In this document: in pieces, positions 49,138-59,234 of the stretch
How positions within the stretch are numbered: the stretch's first letter is position 1
Layout: each line of letters opens with the position of its first letter
NCBI GenBank assembly: GCA_000818945.1
Contig: KN805376.1
Coordinates: 217,201-281,200 of the forward strand
Reading direction: 5' to 3'
Source: Schizochytrium sp. CCTCC M209059
Taxonomy: Eukaryota > Sar > Bigyra > Thraustochytrida > Thraustochytriidae
DNA length: 64,000 nt
Notes under the pieces: generated by a model
What the model was told of the DNA's origin: nothing
Database searches by the model: none
Seen by the model: only the letters and a program-made list of their open reading frames with translations
Position numbers and translations under genes: made by a program

Positions 49138-50377
49138 TTATGACTTCTTTGTTGCAATGTCCGTCATTGATGGGATGAAAGAGTGCAGAGACTTTGGAAA
49201 GAGCTTGCGCAGTGTGTCAGCGTCACTAAGGTGCAATTTGAGGCGCTTAAGGACCTCTGTGTCGTCATGGATTTTAAAAGGCTCGGACATGTTGAGTACA
49301 ATATCGTTGCGAGACTCGGCCATCTCGCATTCGATGACTGCGTTTTTGTCGGTGGTGACCACGACAAAGGGCAGCGCAACCTGCTTGCTCGCGTCAACGT
49401 GGCCTTGCTCGCGCTTCTTGTTTCGTTGCGCCAAATTGTGAAGCGCGGAGGTTTGCAGCATGAGTTCACGCAGTTGCGCTTGTTTATCGGCAATCCGTCC
49501 GAGCACATCTCGGCGTTCCTTGTCAAGCATCACAAACTCTCGCTCGGTAGATTGCGGGACAGCGGTCCACGTGAGCATATTTTGGTCCTTTTCGACGAGG
49601 CCCATCGCAATGAGCACATTCACAACATCGTAAATGTGTCTGCGCAACGATCGCTCTTCTTCCGGGCGGAGGGCATCTCGAGTATCGGATTTCGATGGTG
49701 CAAGGGCCTCTCTTACATTGTCAATCATCTGAGAAGCCAAATCTGTGTACGAAATGGTCTCTGCCTCGCGCATTGCATGCAGCACATGCGCGGCCGTGAT
49801 CTGACGTTGTGCGAGGTTCGAAGGCGACGTGTTCTCCTTTCGGGCACTTCCCGACTGCCCTGTAACGATTTCGCGTCTTCTCTTGCGCTGAGATTGCGCA
49901 TGTGCAGCTTCGCCTTGCTTTGCAGCGGTATCCTCGTCTTTGGGAGCTTCTTTGCCCAAGAGGGTTGACATCATTTCGTCTATTCTCATTCGCATGATGG
50001 TTAAAGGTTTCCATTTCTCGTCTCGTCAGATTTTGCTTTGTCGAAACTTGTATTGTCAGCCTCACCAGCACAAAAAAATACTCACCTTTGTCCTTGCTTA
50101 GCGCGGGAAGCTTGCCCTCCGGGTCAATGACCTCGAGTGTCGTTGCAAGCTCACTAAGGCCAGCCTCCTACGTGAACATCGAAAAGTTTCGCTGACGTTA
50201 GTTGTTGTTATTACATATCAAGATGTGTCGCGCAGAGAGGTGGCACGTTTCCACCGCGTCTTGCTCATTCGTTCACACGGGCGCGCGCGTCGAGGTTCTC
50301 AGAGCGTCTGCTCGACTTACCTTGATGCAGCGCACGAAGGCGTCGTGCACGGACTCGTCCTTGGCATCCCTTTCCAT
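49138..50377 (-). CDS. DP (E2F dimerisation partner) transcription factor
   Basis: Three exons on the minus strand: 50377-50321, 50167-50086 and 49979-49138, giving 326 residues. Donors are GTAAGT and GTGAGT; the second acceptor (gagaatag) is weak, and the alternative is a start at ATG 49995 with 285 residues. The DNA-binding part ends SLRRHIYDVVNVLIAMGLVEKD, the RRVYDALNVL signature of DP/E2F in slightly altered form. The dimerisation part follows the DP pattern: KERRDVLGRIADKQAQLRELMLQ, LAQRNK, VALPFVVVTTDKNAVIECEM and FKIHDDTEVLKRL. DP pairs with E2F to control S-phase genes in the nucleus. The N-terminus encoded by exons 1-2 (MERDAKDESVHDAFVRCIK...) is not a known domain. Confidence 0.88.
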
Positions 50378-50593
50378 GTTTATTTTCTCTCTTTTCTCCT
50401 CACGCGGTCGCTCGTGTTCTCGCGCAATCTCGCGCGCGCGCACTCGAGCGACAAGATCGAGTACGCGACTGCGAGCAGCAAGTTTGCCTTCCTGTGTCAC
50501 CGCCCGTGCGCTTGGGGTGGTGTTATCTATCTTCTCCGCACTGCATGTATTTGAGGTTTGAGACCTTTTTTTTTGTTGACCACTGCTAGCACG

Positions 50594-50601
50594 TAGGCCT
50601 A
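50594..50601. promoter_or_regulatory. TAGGCCTA palindrome
   Basis: Perfect copy 217 bp upstream of the DP start, followed by gacctag, a half-repeat. Confidence 0.4.
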
Positions 50602-51026
50602 GACCTAGAAGATGAAGTCCGTCTTTGCTATTGTTGCAAGCTTTTCCCCCTTTGCAACAATTTAGACTAATCAGGAACAGACGCTTGCAAACGTTGTCGG
50701 TGACTGAGTTCGGAGCATCAACTCTTGCTCCCTAACTGCTGCCTGTTGAATTTATGACTAATAGGAAATCGCCACTCTCGCTGTCTCAGACTACACGTCG
50801 ATGAATCAAAACAACGAACCAACCAAGCAAAAAACCGAAGGCATCAGTAGAATCCTTTCCAGCTTTACGAATGGCCGTGGCGAATTGGTGTCTTTACGTT
50901 CCCTCGTTGCTGGGCTATTTTCTCCCCGTTACTGCTTTGCCTGTTTAGGCCCAAAACGAGTCGGACCCCCAAAGCAAGTGAAGGCAAAAAACCGCTGCAC
51001 TTGGCAGAGAGGACTTGTTGTAGTCC

Positions 51027-51034
51027 TAGGCCTA
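51027..51034. promoter_or_regulatory. TAGGCCTA palindrome inside CCTAGGCCTAGG
   Basis: Perfect copy within a larger 12-bp palindrome, 191 bp upstream of the KEN-box gene start. Confidence 0.4.
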
Positions 51035-51224
51035 GGCCGAACAGCACCACGAGCAGCGTCGGCGACGGCCGTCAAGCTCGCAGCAGACGCGCTGGTGAAA
51101 AGTGACCTCCGACTTGCGCCTCTGTGGCCACGGTGTCCTCGCGGACATTCTTCCTCAACTTTATAGGCCTTGGGTGGGCGGGCTAGCTAGCTGTGTATAG
51201 AACGGTGCGCTCTCGCGCATCGTC

Positions 51225-51899
51225 ATGTTCAACGTGTACTCTTTTCGGGAAAGCCCACTCGCGCGCCGAGAGGTAAGTGGAAAGCGAGCACATCGCACCC
51301 AGGTCTTTTGACTGTGAGAGGTCGCTCGCTCGACCTCAAGGCACCTCGCAACGACTTGAAGACCCTGGCAAAGCGAGGGCGCACGCCGCCCTGACACCAC
51401 CAACGGGGGAAAAAAACTAACAGCCCAAATTACTTGAACTCGTGTATATGCATAACTACAGCGCGAGCGTCGCCAAGCTGCACATCGTCGGCGCCTGCAA
51501 GAAATCAAATGCGGACGACCATCTAAAACCGTGGTTGCTTCGGAGCATGTACCAACGGGTGACAATGTCCGAGAACGCGCACGTGTGACGCGACGTCAAG
51601 CACCGCCATCGCCATTATCTCCATCACCTTGCGACAAGGAGAACCTTATCGCAAGCGCTAACGTGCAGCGCACATATGCACCCGAAGTCAAGAAACCCTC
51701 TCGCGCTCGCAGTGGTCTTGGTCAAGATCAACCTTTGCTTCCAGTCTTGAAACCCAATAGACTTGCATCACTTGACGACAGGATACACGAGGACGTGAGC
51801 CGCCTTCCAGGAGAAGCGGAGCAGCAGGCCGAGTGGGATCTTTGGGAGGAGGGCCAAGATCTTGTTTGCGCCTCAATACTTGGCTCGCCACCGCTCTAA
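51225..51899 (+). CDS. Small basic KEN-box protein, possible APC/C substrate
   Basis: Two exons, 51225-51272 and 51462-51899, joined in phase 0 (donor GAG|GTAAGT, acceptor aactacag), giving 161 residues; without the splice the long frame has no ATG. The N-terminus is basic (MFNVYSFRESPLARRE then RERRQAAHRRRLQEIK). A KEN box lies in SPSPCDKENLIAS, with proline-directed SP sites before it, and RSGL fits a minimal RxxL. The C-terminus is acidic with WDLWEEGQDL. Short, basic-then-acidic proteins with a KEN box are often cell-cycle proteins destroyed through APC/C, such as securins, but there is no recognisable homology. A GTGAGC inside exon 2 (51795) could act as an alternative donor. Confidence 0.55.
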
Positions 51900-51985
51900 A
51901 GACTTGCACGCTACTGAGTAGAAACATGAAAGTGTGATCTTCCTTGATGACCTGATCCGCCCTTGCAAGAAAAGAGGAGTAGCAG

Positions 51986-52069
51986 GCCGAGAGAGACTTT
52001 TGGGTGAAGGGCCAGGATTTCTTTTGCACGTCTGAAGGGCTGCATAATGCTGAGGAGAGACAAGAATAA
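51986..52069 (+). other. Diverged copy of the KEN-box gene's last coding segment (alternative exon or relic)
   Basis: After a cag at 51983-51985 the frame reads AERDFWVKGQDFFC and continues to a TAA at 52069. It parallels AEWDLWEEGQDLVC, which follows a cag at 51825-51827 in the main gene. Changes include synonymous ones (GAT/GAC, CAA/CAG) and conservative ones (Leu/Phe). In frame upstream there is a TAG, so it is read only if spliced in; the possible donor is 51795 (GAC|GTGAGC, phase 0) and the acceptor is gagtagcag. It could equally be a decayed duplicate in the 3' UTR. Confidence 0.4.
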
Positions 52070-52118
52070 CATACATAGAAACTCTGTTGTGATCTTCTTT
52101 GCTGAGCTTGGATTTTAG

Positions 52119-55100
52119 TTATCCTTTTTTGTGAAAGTTTGTGAGCGAGCGGACGATGACCTGATCCGCGTCGAGAATGTCCTGATTGAGCTGCTCGAGC
52201 TGCGGCTCAATCTCTGCGTCAAAAACGGTCGTGAGAGTCTCGACAAGATCCTCGTAAGAAACGCCACCGTTGGCCGAAAGATCCGCCTCAAAGACCATTT
52301 CCGTGGCTTCATCCCAGGTGCAGGGGGCGTTCAGCGTGGACATGACATGGACAATGTCCTCCGCGTAGACGAGCTCGTCTGCCGTCCCTCCGACAGTGAG
52401 CTGGCCAAAGTCTTGCGCAACCTCTTCAAAGAGCTTCTCGGCGTGAATGTGCCAAGCCATCATGCTGCAGAGACTTGCAAAATGAAGAGCTCGAAAGGGC
52501 TTTTGTCCATTCGTCGAGGGCACAGAGAAATCAGACCATTCAGCGAACATTTTCTCGAGTCGTAGCGGATCCTCCACGTGGCCGATATCGTCCAGGAACT
52601 CCTTGAGACCCTGGACCGTGAGAACCATATCTGGCAGCACAGGAATTGTTGATGGGAGCACGGCACTTTCACCAGCGGTGAGACGCTGGGCGTGGCGCTG
52701 GAAAAATAACGCAAACCCATAAATTTGCTCGTCCGTGAGCTCCTCGAGGCTCAGCGCGCGAACGATGCCAAGGAACTGCTTCTCCGAGATGGATGCCGAA
52801 GTGGCGCATCCATTTGCGGACATGATGCTATCGAGCTCATGGTCGCTGGGAAAGTGTCCCATATCCATGAGCGTTTGTCGGAGTCGTGAGCGCGAAAGCG
52901 AAGTGGAGAACAAACCGGCTAGCGCGGGCTGCGCGTCGTCGCTAGCTTGCATCCGTTGTTGCTGTTGCTGTTGCTGTTGTTGGCGGGCGGCGCCCGCAGC
53001 GCGGTTGATTCTGGCGTCAAGCTGGCCCAGCGCTTGCGCGCCATTCGCCTCGAGGAGGTCATTACTACTGAACTCGGGAGCCGCGTTCGCGAACGAACCC
53101 GTTGATGCGCCGTCTCTCTCGGGATCGGAGCCAGGTCGCTTGCCTCGGGCATGGAAGCGATTCGAAGCCGCTCGTTTAAAGCAAGCAACGGCATCAAGCT
53201 CTTGGATGCGAGATAAATGGATGTTGTGCCGCGTCTCATTTGCATCAACAGAGTCTGTAGGGCTCTCGTCACAAGGTGGCGCGTGAAGAAAATTGTCGTG
53301 GCGCAGGTCGGGGCGGAACGAGAGCGAACGATCGTGATGCATGCTTGATGTGCGCGAGGGCATTCTGTTGCGCTCCGAATGGCGGCGCGCGTAGCTTCCG
53401 TCCCCAGCACCACTATTGTTGCGGCCATTGCCGCGGCTACTTCCACTACGGCTACGGCCTTTGCTGCTGGACGGATCGTCGTTTGCAATTCGTTGGACCA
53501 TTTCCTCAAGACCATAGTCTTGCGCGCCGGGAGCTTCCGATCGCAAGGGAGGCACGGTCTTGGAGTGACTTGTGCCAAACTTGAGAAACTTTTCCTTGCG
53601 CGCAGCTTCCTTTTTATACGCTGCAGCAGCTTCGTTCATGATGGCGCGTCCGACCTTACGCGAAGTGGAACGCAAGTGGGTCTGCGGATCTTGAGGCTGC
53701 CCTTGCTGCTGCAATTGTTTTTGTTTTTGTTTTTGTTGCTGCTGCTGTTGCTGCTGCTGCTTCATCTGGTTCTCCTGCTGTTGCTGTTCTTCCACTGTGA
53801 TGGATGGCACGTCGCGGGCTTGGTCAAGATCCGCGCGGGAGCTCTCAGGAATCGGGGACTCCAAGTCAAAGGCGCTATGATGCGGCTGTTGTTGCTGCTG
53901 TGACTTTGGCTTTTGAGACGGAGACAGCGAAGGCGGCGGCGTGGCCGAGTGGTCGCGACTGCTAAAAGAATTATGGCTGAGGCGGAAGCTAGTCTGGTGG
54001 CCATGATGGTGCGAGTGATGGCCGCCAAAAAAGCTCGAGCTACGCGACTGTGATGTTCCGATGAGCATGGGTTGGGTGGGCGCAAAGTGGTGTGAAGAGG
54101 AACGGTGATGTATCGATGAGGCGCGCGTCGCAGACGACATGTACGCCGTCTGGATGGGATCATCCTCGACGGCCTGGCGCTCGAAGAGCGACCAATGGTC
54201 CACAACATCGAGCTCACGGGCCAGACGGTTTCGCGCACGAGCCGTGAGCCGCAGGACGTTGCGATGGATTTCAAAGGCAACCTCGGGCTTGTGCACCTCG
54301 AGAGTTTTGAGACTCTCGCGCGAGAGCGCAAGGAGCGTGCAGTCTTCGTCAGCAATGACCGTGTGTGAGACGGGGTACTCTACAAAGAGTGCGTCCTCGT
54401 TGATGAAGGCCCCACGCCGGTGACTCTGAAGACGCATCATGGAGTCGTCATTACGCACCATGTACGATGTAAGACGACCATGCTGAAGCAAAAAGAGGTG
54501 AGGGTTGACCTGGCCGGCGGTGAGAAGGCGCGCGCCGCTGGGCACCCGAATGGTTTGCACATATTTCCAGACCGAGTCACCAAGATGGCCGCCGAGAATG
54601 TGCTCAAAAGGCTCGTGCTGGGCCTTGAGCCGAGCAAGCTCGTGCAAACGGCGAAAGGATTCGGAAAACACCAACCAACGCTGACGAATCGTGCTTGCGC
54701 GCTCGAGAAGTCTCTCTTCAACCCATTCCATGGCGAGATCGAGTGTAGGAAAGACGCGGCGAAGTGCAGGCGAAAAATCGCCATTGGCGTAGTAGTCAGG
54801 GGTGGCCAGGTTGAGTTCCTGGCCACCAGGTTCGCGTGGAATATCGTTCGAGTTCGATTGAGGCATACGGGCGCCAATTTCGTCGATGTCGCCGGGGCTC
54901 TCATCGTCGTCGAGAAAGTCTTTCTCAGTTCCCTGGGGCTCATCCTCGGGCGCCTTGGTTCGGTGAGGGCGAAGAGGGCCGAGGATCTTGCGCATGTATG
55001 TGACGAGACGATGCGCGCGGGGCATGGCAAGGATCTTGGGAAGCACTTGATCAACCTCGGCTGGTGTTGGTCCCACCGGGTATCCGGATTTGTGTAAAAG

Positions 55101-57086
55101 TTGAATCACGCCTTCCATATGAAGGCGACGGTAGACCTTGGTAGACATGCCGGTGAAGAGGATGGTGAAACCCTTGGCTTGGTCGTTGTCCCGTCGGGCG
55201 CGGCGAAAACGGCGCAGAATAGGGTTGCGCGAGACGAAGCTGTGTGGTGGCTCATCGTCTTGGTCCTCGTTAAAGTTCGGCATTGAGGACTCGGCAGTGA
55301 TGGAGTTCGAGTCTGTTGTAGTTGCCTGGATGAGCTGCTGCAAAAGCTCCATGAGGGTCCCGCACGCGGTAAAGTCGATGCCATAGACATCTTCAAAATC
55401 AAAGACGAGGGTGTGCAAAAGACCGTCATGAGGTGCAATGGAGCGTTTGCTCATCAAGTCAGCCTCTTCGTCATCTTCGTCTTCAAAGGCAGCCGCCACG
55501 TCGTCAAGAATGGACCATACGAGCTCTGTAATTTGGTTTGCGGACCCAAAGAAAATGTATCGCTTGAGCTTGATGATGACGACCTGGGAGCTGAGATGCT
55601 CGAGCTTGGCATCTTCTTGCGAGCTGCGGACGACAGAGCTCTGAAAGTCGGATCCGCTGAGGACCGCCTTGACAACGCCAGTCTTTGAGTACTGCACGGC
55701 AAAGAGCACAAAGGAGGCCATGACGCCGACAATGACTGCCACAAGGAGCGAGGTTGTCTGACTGAGGATCACAATGGCCCAGACAGTGAGGTACTCAAGC
55801 AAGGAGAAGCGATCTTGAATGAGTGTGTCAATGAGGTTCTCGACAATGAAGCCAAGACCAGCGTAGATGAGAAGGGCGCCGATGAAGAACCGAGGAAGGT
55901 AGTTGATGAGTGGGAAACCAGCAAACCAGAGACCGGCGTTAAAGAGGCCTGCAATGACGCCAGGCCAACGACTTTTCGTGTTATGAATGATGCCTGAGTT
56001 GAGCGCATTGAACTTGAGCTGACCGTATCCGGGTGCGCCGACGAGAAAGACGAGGAAAAAGTGAGCTTTGCCGCCGAGCTGCATTTCATGATCGTAGTCG
56101 AGATCGGTAATACCGAGTTTTTTCTTGGTACCAGCAATCTTGAGGAGCGAGTCAAGCGTGACGATGATGAGCATAATGAAGAGATTGGGAAGCGCGGCAG
56201 TGAAAGCGCTCCAGTCAATGAGATCGGATTGCCCAAAGCTGAACTTCCACTGGTCCGAGATGAGGACAGCGTCATACTTGTCGTAGAGCCAGCCGCACTC
56301 CAGACCATGGCCACGGTCGTGACAAAGGTTCATCTCGCGAACGTCGTCGAGGTTGTAGCCGAGTCCAAAGACGACAATGTAAAAGAGGACAAAAGGTCCA
56401 AAAAGCAGACACGGGATGGTGACGATGGGTGCACCGATGTGGAAACGCTTGGTGCAGTAAAGCGCGACGCCAATGGGCACAGAGGGCGCCAATAGGGCCC
56501 AGAACTCCCAGTAGTCGAGATGGTGGGGGAGCTCGTCGCCGACAGTGGATTTCACAGCTTTGATGATGACGATGACGCCGACAGCAGCGAGAAACCCACC
56601 GAGGACAGCAGCCGGCACGAACTGCACGACACGCGTGAGGCGAAAGTGACCGAGAGAGTAGAAGAGCACCGAGACCAGAGCGGTGCCAAAAACGATGGTG
56701 ATGAGTACGGTGGTGAGCACGATTTGTGTGCGCTCATCGTCCGAAGCGGTGGGGTGGTTTTGGTCGACATTTTGGCGGATGACTTCTGCGGCGGTGGCAA
56801 AGAAAATGGTCGGGTTAATGTCCGGGCCTGCGATGGTGACGGCTGAATCGCTGTAGGTGGCAAAGGTGAGGCCGAGGATGGCTGCCGAGGTGATTTGCTG
56901 TGCGGCGCCAACGGGGATGTAGGGTGCTAGGCCTTCATCGGTGCCGAAGATGAGGCTCGAAAACACATAGCAAAAGCTGAGCATGAGCAGGCCGTTGACG
57001 ATGCCACTGAGCAGTTCTGTGAAGCCTTGGACGATCTGGTCCTTTTTAGTCCTCTTGCCGAAGCCATGGTCACTGTCTTGCGTCAT
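52119..57086 (-). CDS. SulP transporter with STAS, cyclic-nucleotide-binding-like and EF-hand-like regions
   Basis: 1655 residues from ATG 57086; the frame upstream has only GTG/TTG codons. Residues 15-490 are the multi-helix SulP/SLC26 membrane domain (GLAPYIPVGAAQQITSAAILG, DINPTIFFATAAEVI, FVPAAVLGGFLAAVGV). A STAS domain follows (about 499-660: VVIIKLKRYIFFGSANQI, VFDFEDVYGIDFTACGTL), split by an acidic loop. A cNMP-binding-like fold lies at about 830-950 (GARLLTAGQVNPHLFLLQHGRL, GAFINEDALF, TVIADEDCTLLAL); the phosphate-binding Arg is not evident, so ligand binding is doubtful. A Gln/Lys/His-rich disordered stretch (about 970-1135, polyQ) and Ser/Arg-rich linkers follow. The end (about 1395-1645) has paired EF-hand-like units (FEADLSANGGVSYEDLVETL). 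It is probably an anion transporter in an internal membrane, as for fungal SulP-CNB proteins. Confidence 0.88.
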   Translation of the reverse strand: MTQDSDHGFGKRTKKDQIVQGFTELLSGIVNGLLMLSFCYVFSSLIFGTDEGLAPYIPVGAAQQITSAAILGLTFATYSDSAVTIAGPDINPTIFFATAAEVIRQNVDQNHPTASDDERTQIVLTTVLITIVFGTALVSVLFYSLGHFRLTRVVQFVPAAVLGGFLAAVGVIVIIKAVKSTVGDELPHHLDYWEFWALLAPSVPIGVALYCTKRFHIGAPIVTIPCLLFGPFVLFYIVVFGLGYNLDDVREMNLCHDRGHGLECGWLYDKYDAVLISDQWKFSFGQSDLIDWSAFTAALPNLFIMLIIVTLDSLLKIAGTKKKLGITDLDYDHEMQLGGKAHFFLVFLVGAPGYGQLKFNALNSGIIHNTKSRWPGVIAGLFNAGLWFAGFPLINYLPRFFIGALLIYAGLGFIVENLIDTLIQDRFSLLEYLTVWAIVILSQTTSLLVAVIVGVMASFVLFAVQYSKTGVVKAVLSGSDFQSSVVRSSQEDAKLEHLSSQVVIIKLKRYIFFGSANQITELVWSILDDVAAAFEDEDDEEADLMSKRSIAPHDGLLHTLVFDFEDVYGIDFTACGTLMELLQQLIQATTTDSNSITAESSMPNFNEDQDDEPPHSFVSRNPILRRFRRARRDNDQAKGFTILFTGMSTKVYRRLHMEGVIQLLHKSGYPVGPTPAEVDQVLPKILAMPRAHRLVTYMRKILGPLRPHRTKAPEDEPQGTEKDFLDDDESPGDIDEIGARMPQSNSNDIPREPGGQELNLATPDYYANGDFSPALRRVFPTLDLAMEWVEERLLERASTIRQRWLVFSESFRRLHELARLKAQHEPFEHILGGHLGDSVWKYVQTIRVPSGARLLTAGQVNPHLFLLQHGRLTSYMVRNDDSMMRLQSHRRGAFINEDALFVEYPVSHTVIADEDCTLLALSRESLKTLEVHKPEVAFEIHRNVLRLTARARNRLARELDVVDHWSLFERQAVEDDPIQTAYMSSATRASSIHHRSSSHHFAPTQPMLIGTSQSRSSSFFGGHHSHHHGHQTSFRLSHNSFSSRDHSATPPPSLSPSQKPKSQQQQQPHHSAFDLESPIPESSRADLDQARDVPSITVEEQQQQENQMKQQQQQQQQQKQKQKQLQQQGQPQDPQTHLRSTSRKVGRAIMNEAAAAYKKEAARKEKFLKFGTSHSKTVPPLRSEAPGAQDYGLEEMVQRIANDDPSSSKGRSRSGSSRGNGRNNSGAGDGSYARRHSERNRMPSRTSSMHHDRSLSFRPDLRHDNFLHAPPCDESPTDSVDANETRHNIHLSRIQELDAVACFKRAASNRFHARGKRPGSDPERDGASTGSFANAAPEFSSNDLLEANGAQALGQLDARINRAAGAARQQQQQQQQQRMQASDDAQPALAGLFSTSLSRSRLRQTLMDMGHFPSDHELDSIMSANGCATSASISEKQFLGIVRALSLEELTDEQIYGFALFFQRHAQRLTAGESAVLPSTIPVLPDMVLTVQGLKEFLDDIGHVEDPLRLEKMFAEWSDFSVPSTNGQKPFRALHFASLCSMMAWHIHAEKLFEEVAQDFGQLTVGGTADELVYAEDIVHVMSTLNAPCTWDEATEMVFEADLSANGGVSYEDLVETLTTVFDAEIEPQLEQLNQDILDADQVIVRSLTNFHKKG

Positions 57087-57198
57087 CCCTTTGCTCGTTT
57101 GTTTGCGCGGCCGACGGACTCGCGAAACGGAGCGGGGCGAGGCGAGCGTGCACGAGGGCACCACCCGGCCTTGCTCACTCGCGCGCTCGCTCACGCGC

Positions 57199-57222
57199 TC
57201 GCTTGCTTGCTTGCTTGCTTGT
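57199..57222. repeat. (GCTT)n repeat
   Basis: Five to six gctt tetramers 113 bp upstream of the SulP start codon. Confidence 0.85.
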
Positions 57223-57874
57223 GAGTGAGTGAGGGTCTTTGCGCGTGTACTAGTAGGTGTATAGAATAATAACTAAGCCAGCAGAAAAAGTTGAACTGCG
57301 TGCCGCAGAAAAGAGGAGCGTCCGGCGCGTGGGACTCGGAATGGGAGGTAGCGAGCCGTGGGCGCGCTAGAGTCGCGCCGCGGCCTCTCCTCTCCTCTCC
57401 TCCCCCCTCCTGCTGCCCGTCTGCTCGGGTCGGCAGGGTCGGGTTGGATGAATAGATGGATGAGTTGGGTTGAGTTGAGTTGATGAGTGAATGAATGCCT
57501 GGTCCCCCGCCTGTTCTGCTTGGACTCTCTCGCGCTCTCTCGCGCGGCTCAAGCGTCCCCCTCCTCCTAGGGAGTGACGGCGCCGGGACCGCGGAGAGGA
57601 GCAACCCGAAGAAGAAGGCTGTTTGGCTGGCTGGGGTGGTTGGCCAGAAGGCTGGCCGGCCGGAGCAGGCGCAACGCGCTCACTTTCACTTTGTTCGCTC
57701 TCGTGCTCCTTGTCGTGTAAAGTCAAATCGAGGCGAGTCGTCGAGGCGAGTCGTGTCGTCCTCGCACGGCTTTTCCCCAGCTCTTTCTTGGCCCGGTCGG
57801 CGCGGGAGAGGAGGCGAGAAGGGGAGGCTTTGCCTCCGCTTGGGAGCTCAGCGCGGGGCTCGGGCGCTCGGCCA

Positions 57875-57904
57875 AGCTCAGCTCAGCTCAGCTCAGCTCA
57901 GCTC
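57875..57904. repeat. (AGCTC)n repeat
   Basis: Six agctc pentamers in a row. Confidence 0.9.
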
Positions 57905-57950
57905 GACGACGCGACGCGAGGCGACGCAACGCGAGGCGAGGCAACGCACA

Positions 57951-58022
57951 CCGCGATGATCCGCGATGATGATCCGCGACGATGATCCGCGATGATGATC
58001 CGCGATGATGATCCGCGATGAA
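57951..58022. repeat. CCGCGATGATGAT 13-bp minisatellite
   Basis: Four full 13-bp units (one with cgac for cgat) flanked by shortened units. Confidence 0.9.
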
Positions 58023-58228
58023 CCGGAGATGTCTGCAGAGGGCAAGCCTGGCGTGGAATGCCGCGCGGTGGGATCTTAGCCCGCTCTACGTCCGGCGAGG
58101 CAGTTGTCGGCCGGGAGGGAGGAAGAGCGAAGGAAGGAGCTAGCTGCACAGACAGACAGCGTAGCGAGCCAGCACGCGGAGGCAAGCGAGCGGTGCCGCT
58201 GCGGAGCGTGAGCTCGCCTCGCCGGCAG

Positions 58229-58270
58229 TCAGGCAGGCAGGCAGGCAGGCAGGCAGTCTGTCTGTCTGTC
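58229..58270. repeat. (AGGC)n followed by (TCTG)n
   Basis: About six aggc tetramers directly followed by four tctg tetramers. Confidence 0.88.
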
Positions 58271-58317
58271 GCGGCGCCACGCCAAGCTAGCCCGCCACGG
58301 CGTCGCTGCCAGTGGAT

Positions 58318-58444
58318 TCGAATTCGAATTTGATTTCAAACTTGGATTTGGATTTGGATTTGGATTTGAATTCGAACCCGGCTCTGCTTCTTCATCTCAT
58401 CTCATCTCATCTCATCTCATGTCACGTCATGTCATGTCATGTGT
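58318..58444. repeat. Compound repeat: TTCGAA palindromes, (GGATTT)n, (CTCAT)n, (GTCAT)n
   Basis: attcgaattcgaattt begins the block, then four ggattt hexamers, gaattcgaac, five ctcat and four gtcat/gtcac pentamers. The change from ctcat to gtcat is a one-base switch in the repeat unit. Confidence 0.88.
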
Positions 58445-58572
58445 CCGCGCGTGCGAAAGAAAAGAAGGAAAGAAAGAACGCAAGCGGGAGAAAGGCGAGT
58501 CGCGCGGCCTTCCGCTTGCAAAATTCAAATCCGCCGCGCCGCTCCCGCGAACTCGCTCGGCGCGACGAAGCA

Positions 58573-58608
58573 AACGAACGAGCGAACGAACGAACGAACG
58601 AAAGAACG
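58573..58608. repeat. (CGAA)n repeat
   Basis: Seven to eight gaac-phase tetramers with single-base variants at both ends. Confidence 0.85.
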
Positions 58609-58797
58609 AAGAGCTCGCAGCGCCGTGCCGCCCTCGACTTCGCGGGGCGCCAGGCCAGGTCGCGGCCACGCGTCTGGCAGCCGGAACCGAGGCGAGCTCG
58701 TGCCGCGGACCGCGTGTGCGACGCGCATGCCACTGCATGCCCCGCACACTGCGCAGGCTGTCGCTGGCGATCGATCGACCTTGTCGGGACTCCGCGC

Positions 58798-58825
58798 ACC
58801 TCGCCTCGCCTCGCCTCGCCTCGCG
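58798..58825. repeat. (CCTCG)n repeat
   Basis: Five cctcg pentamers; a similar run occurs at 12273-12294. Confidence 0.85.
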
Positions 58826-59234
58826 AGCCCCTCGCAACTTGAAGTACCTGCAGCTGCGCGTAGCGGAGCGCCGGGCGGATTATTGGACTTGGCACTTATC
58901 GCGGACCACCCCGCAAACGCGCGTGGCGGTCCAATGTAAAGGGGCTCGAAGGTACGTAGTGGGGCTGCATCTGCAACGCGATTTCTTCCGGCGAACTTGA
59001 GAGTCTTAACTTCAAGGCTTCAAGTTCAACAAGTTGAATAATAATAACAGTTTGGTCTATTCTCGCGCGACAAGCCTTCCTTGCCGCAGTTTTTCTGCCC
59101 CTCCCCATCTACGTGCCTTCCCTCCATTCCTTCCTCCCGAGTTCCTTTCTTCCTCCCTCCTAACTGCAGCGCCTCGGCGACGAAATGACTGTGACGCCCG
59201 TCTTGCCATTGACCACTTCGACGGCGGCCTCGCT

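Larger units (their letters stand above)
50378..51224. other. Divergent promoter region, DP / KEN-box gene
   Basis: 847 bp between two start codons, with two TAGGCCTA copies and one TAGGCCTT (51163). A 121-codon frame from 50801 has no recognisable feature and is not called. Confidence 0.45.

Noticed and set aside
50801..51166. 121-codon plus-strand ORF starting with ATG between DP and the KEN-box gene
   Set aside because: No motif or domain, and it lies where the promoters of both genes must be. It could be a small gene but nothing supports it.
58360..58395. GGGTTCGAATTC on the minus strand resembling a tRNA B-box
   Set aside because: The flanks do not form T-arm or acceptor stems; it is part of a TTCGAA-containing repeat block.
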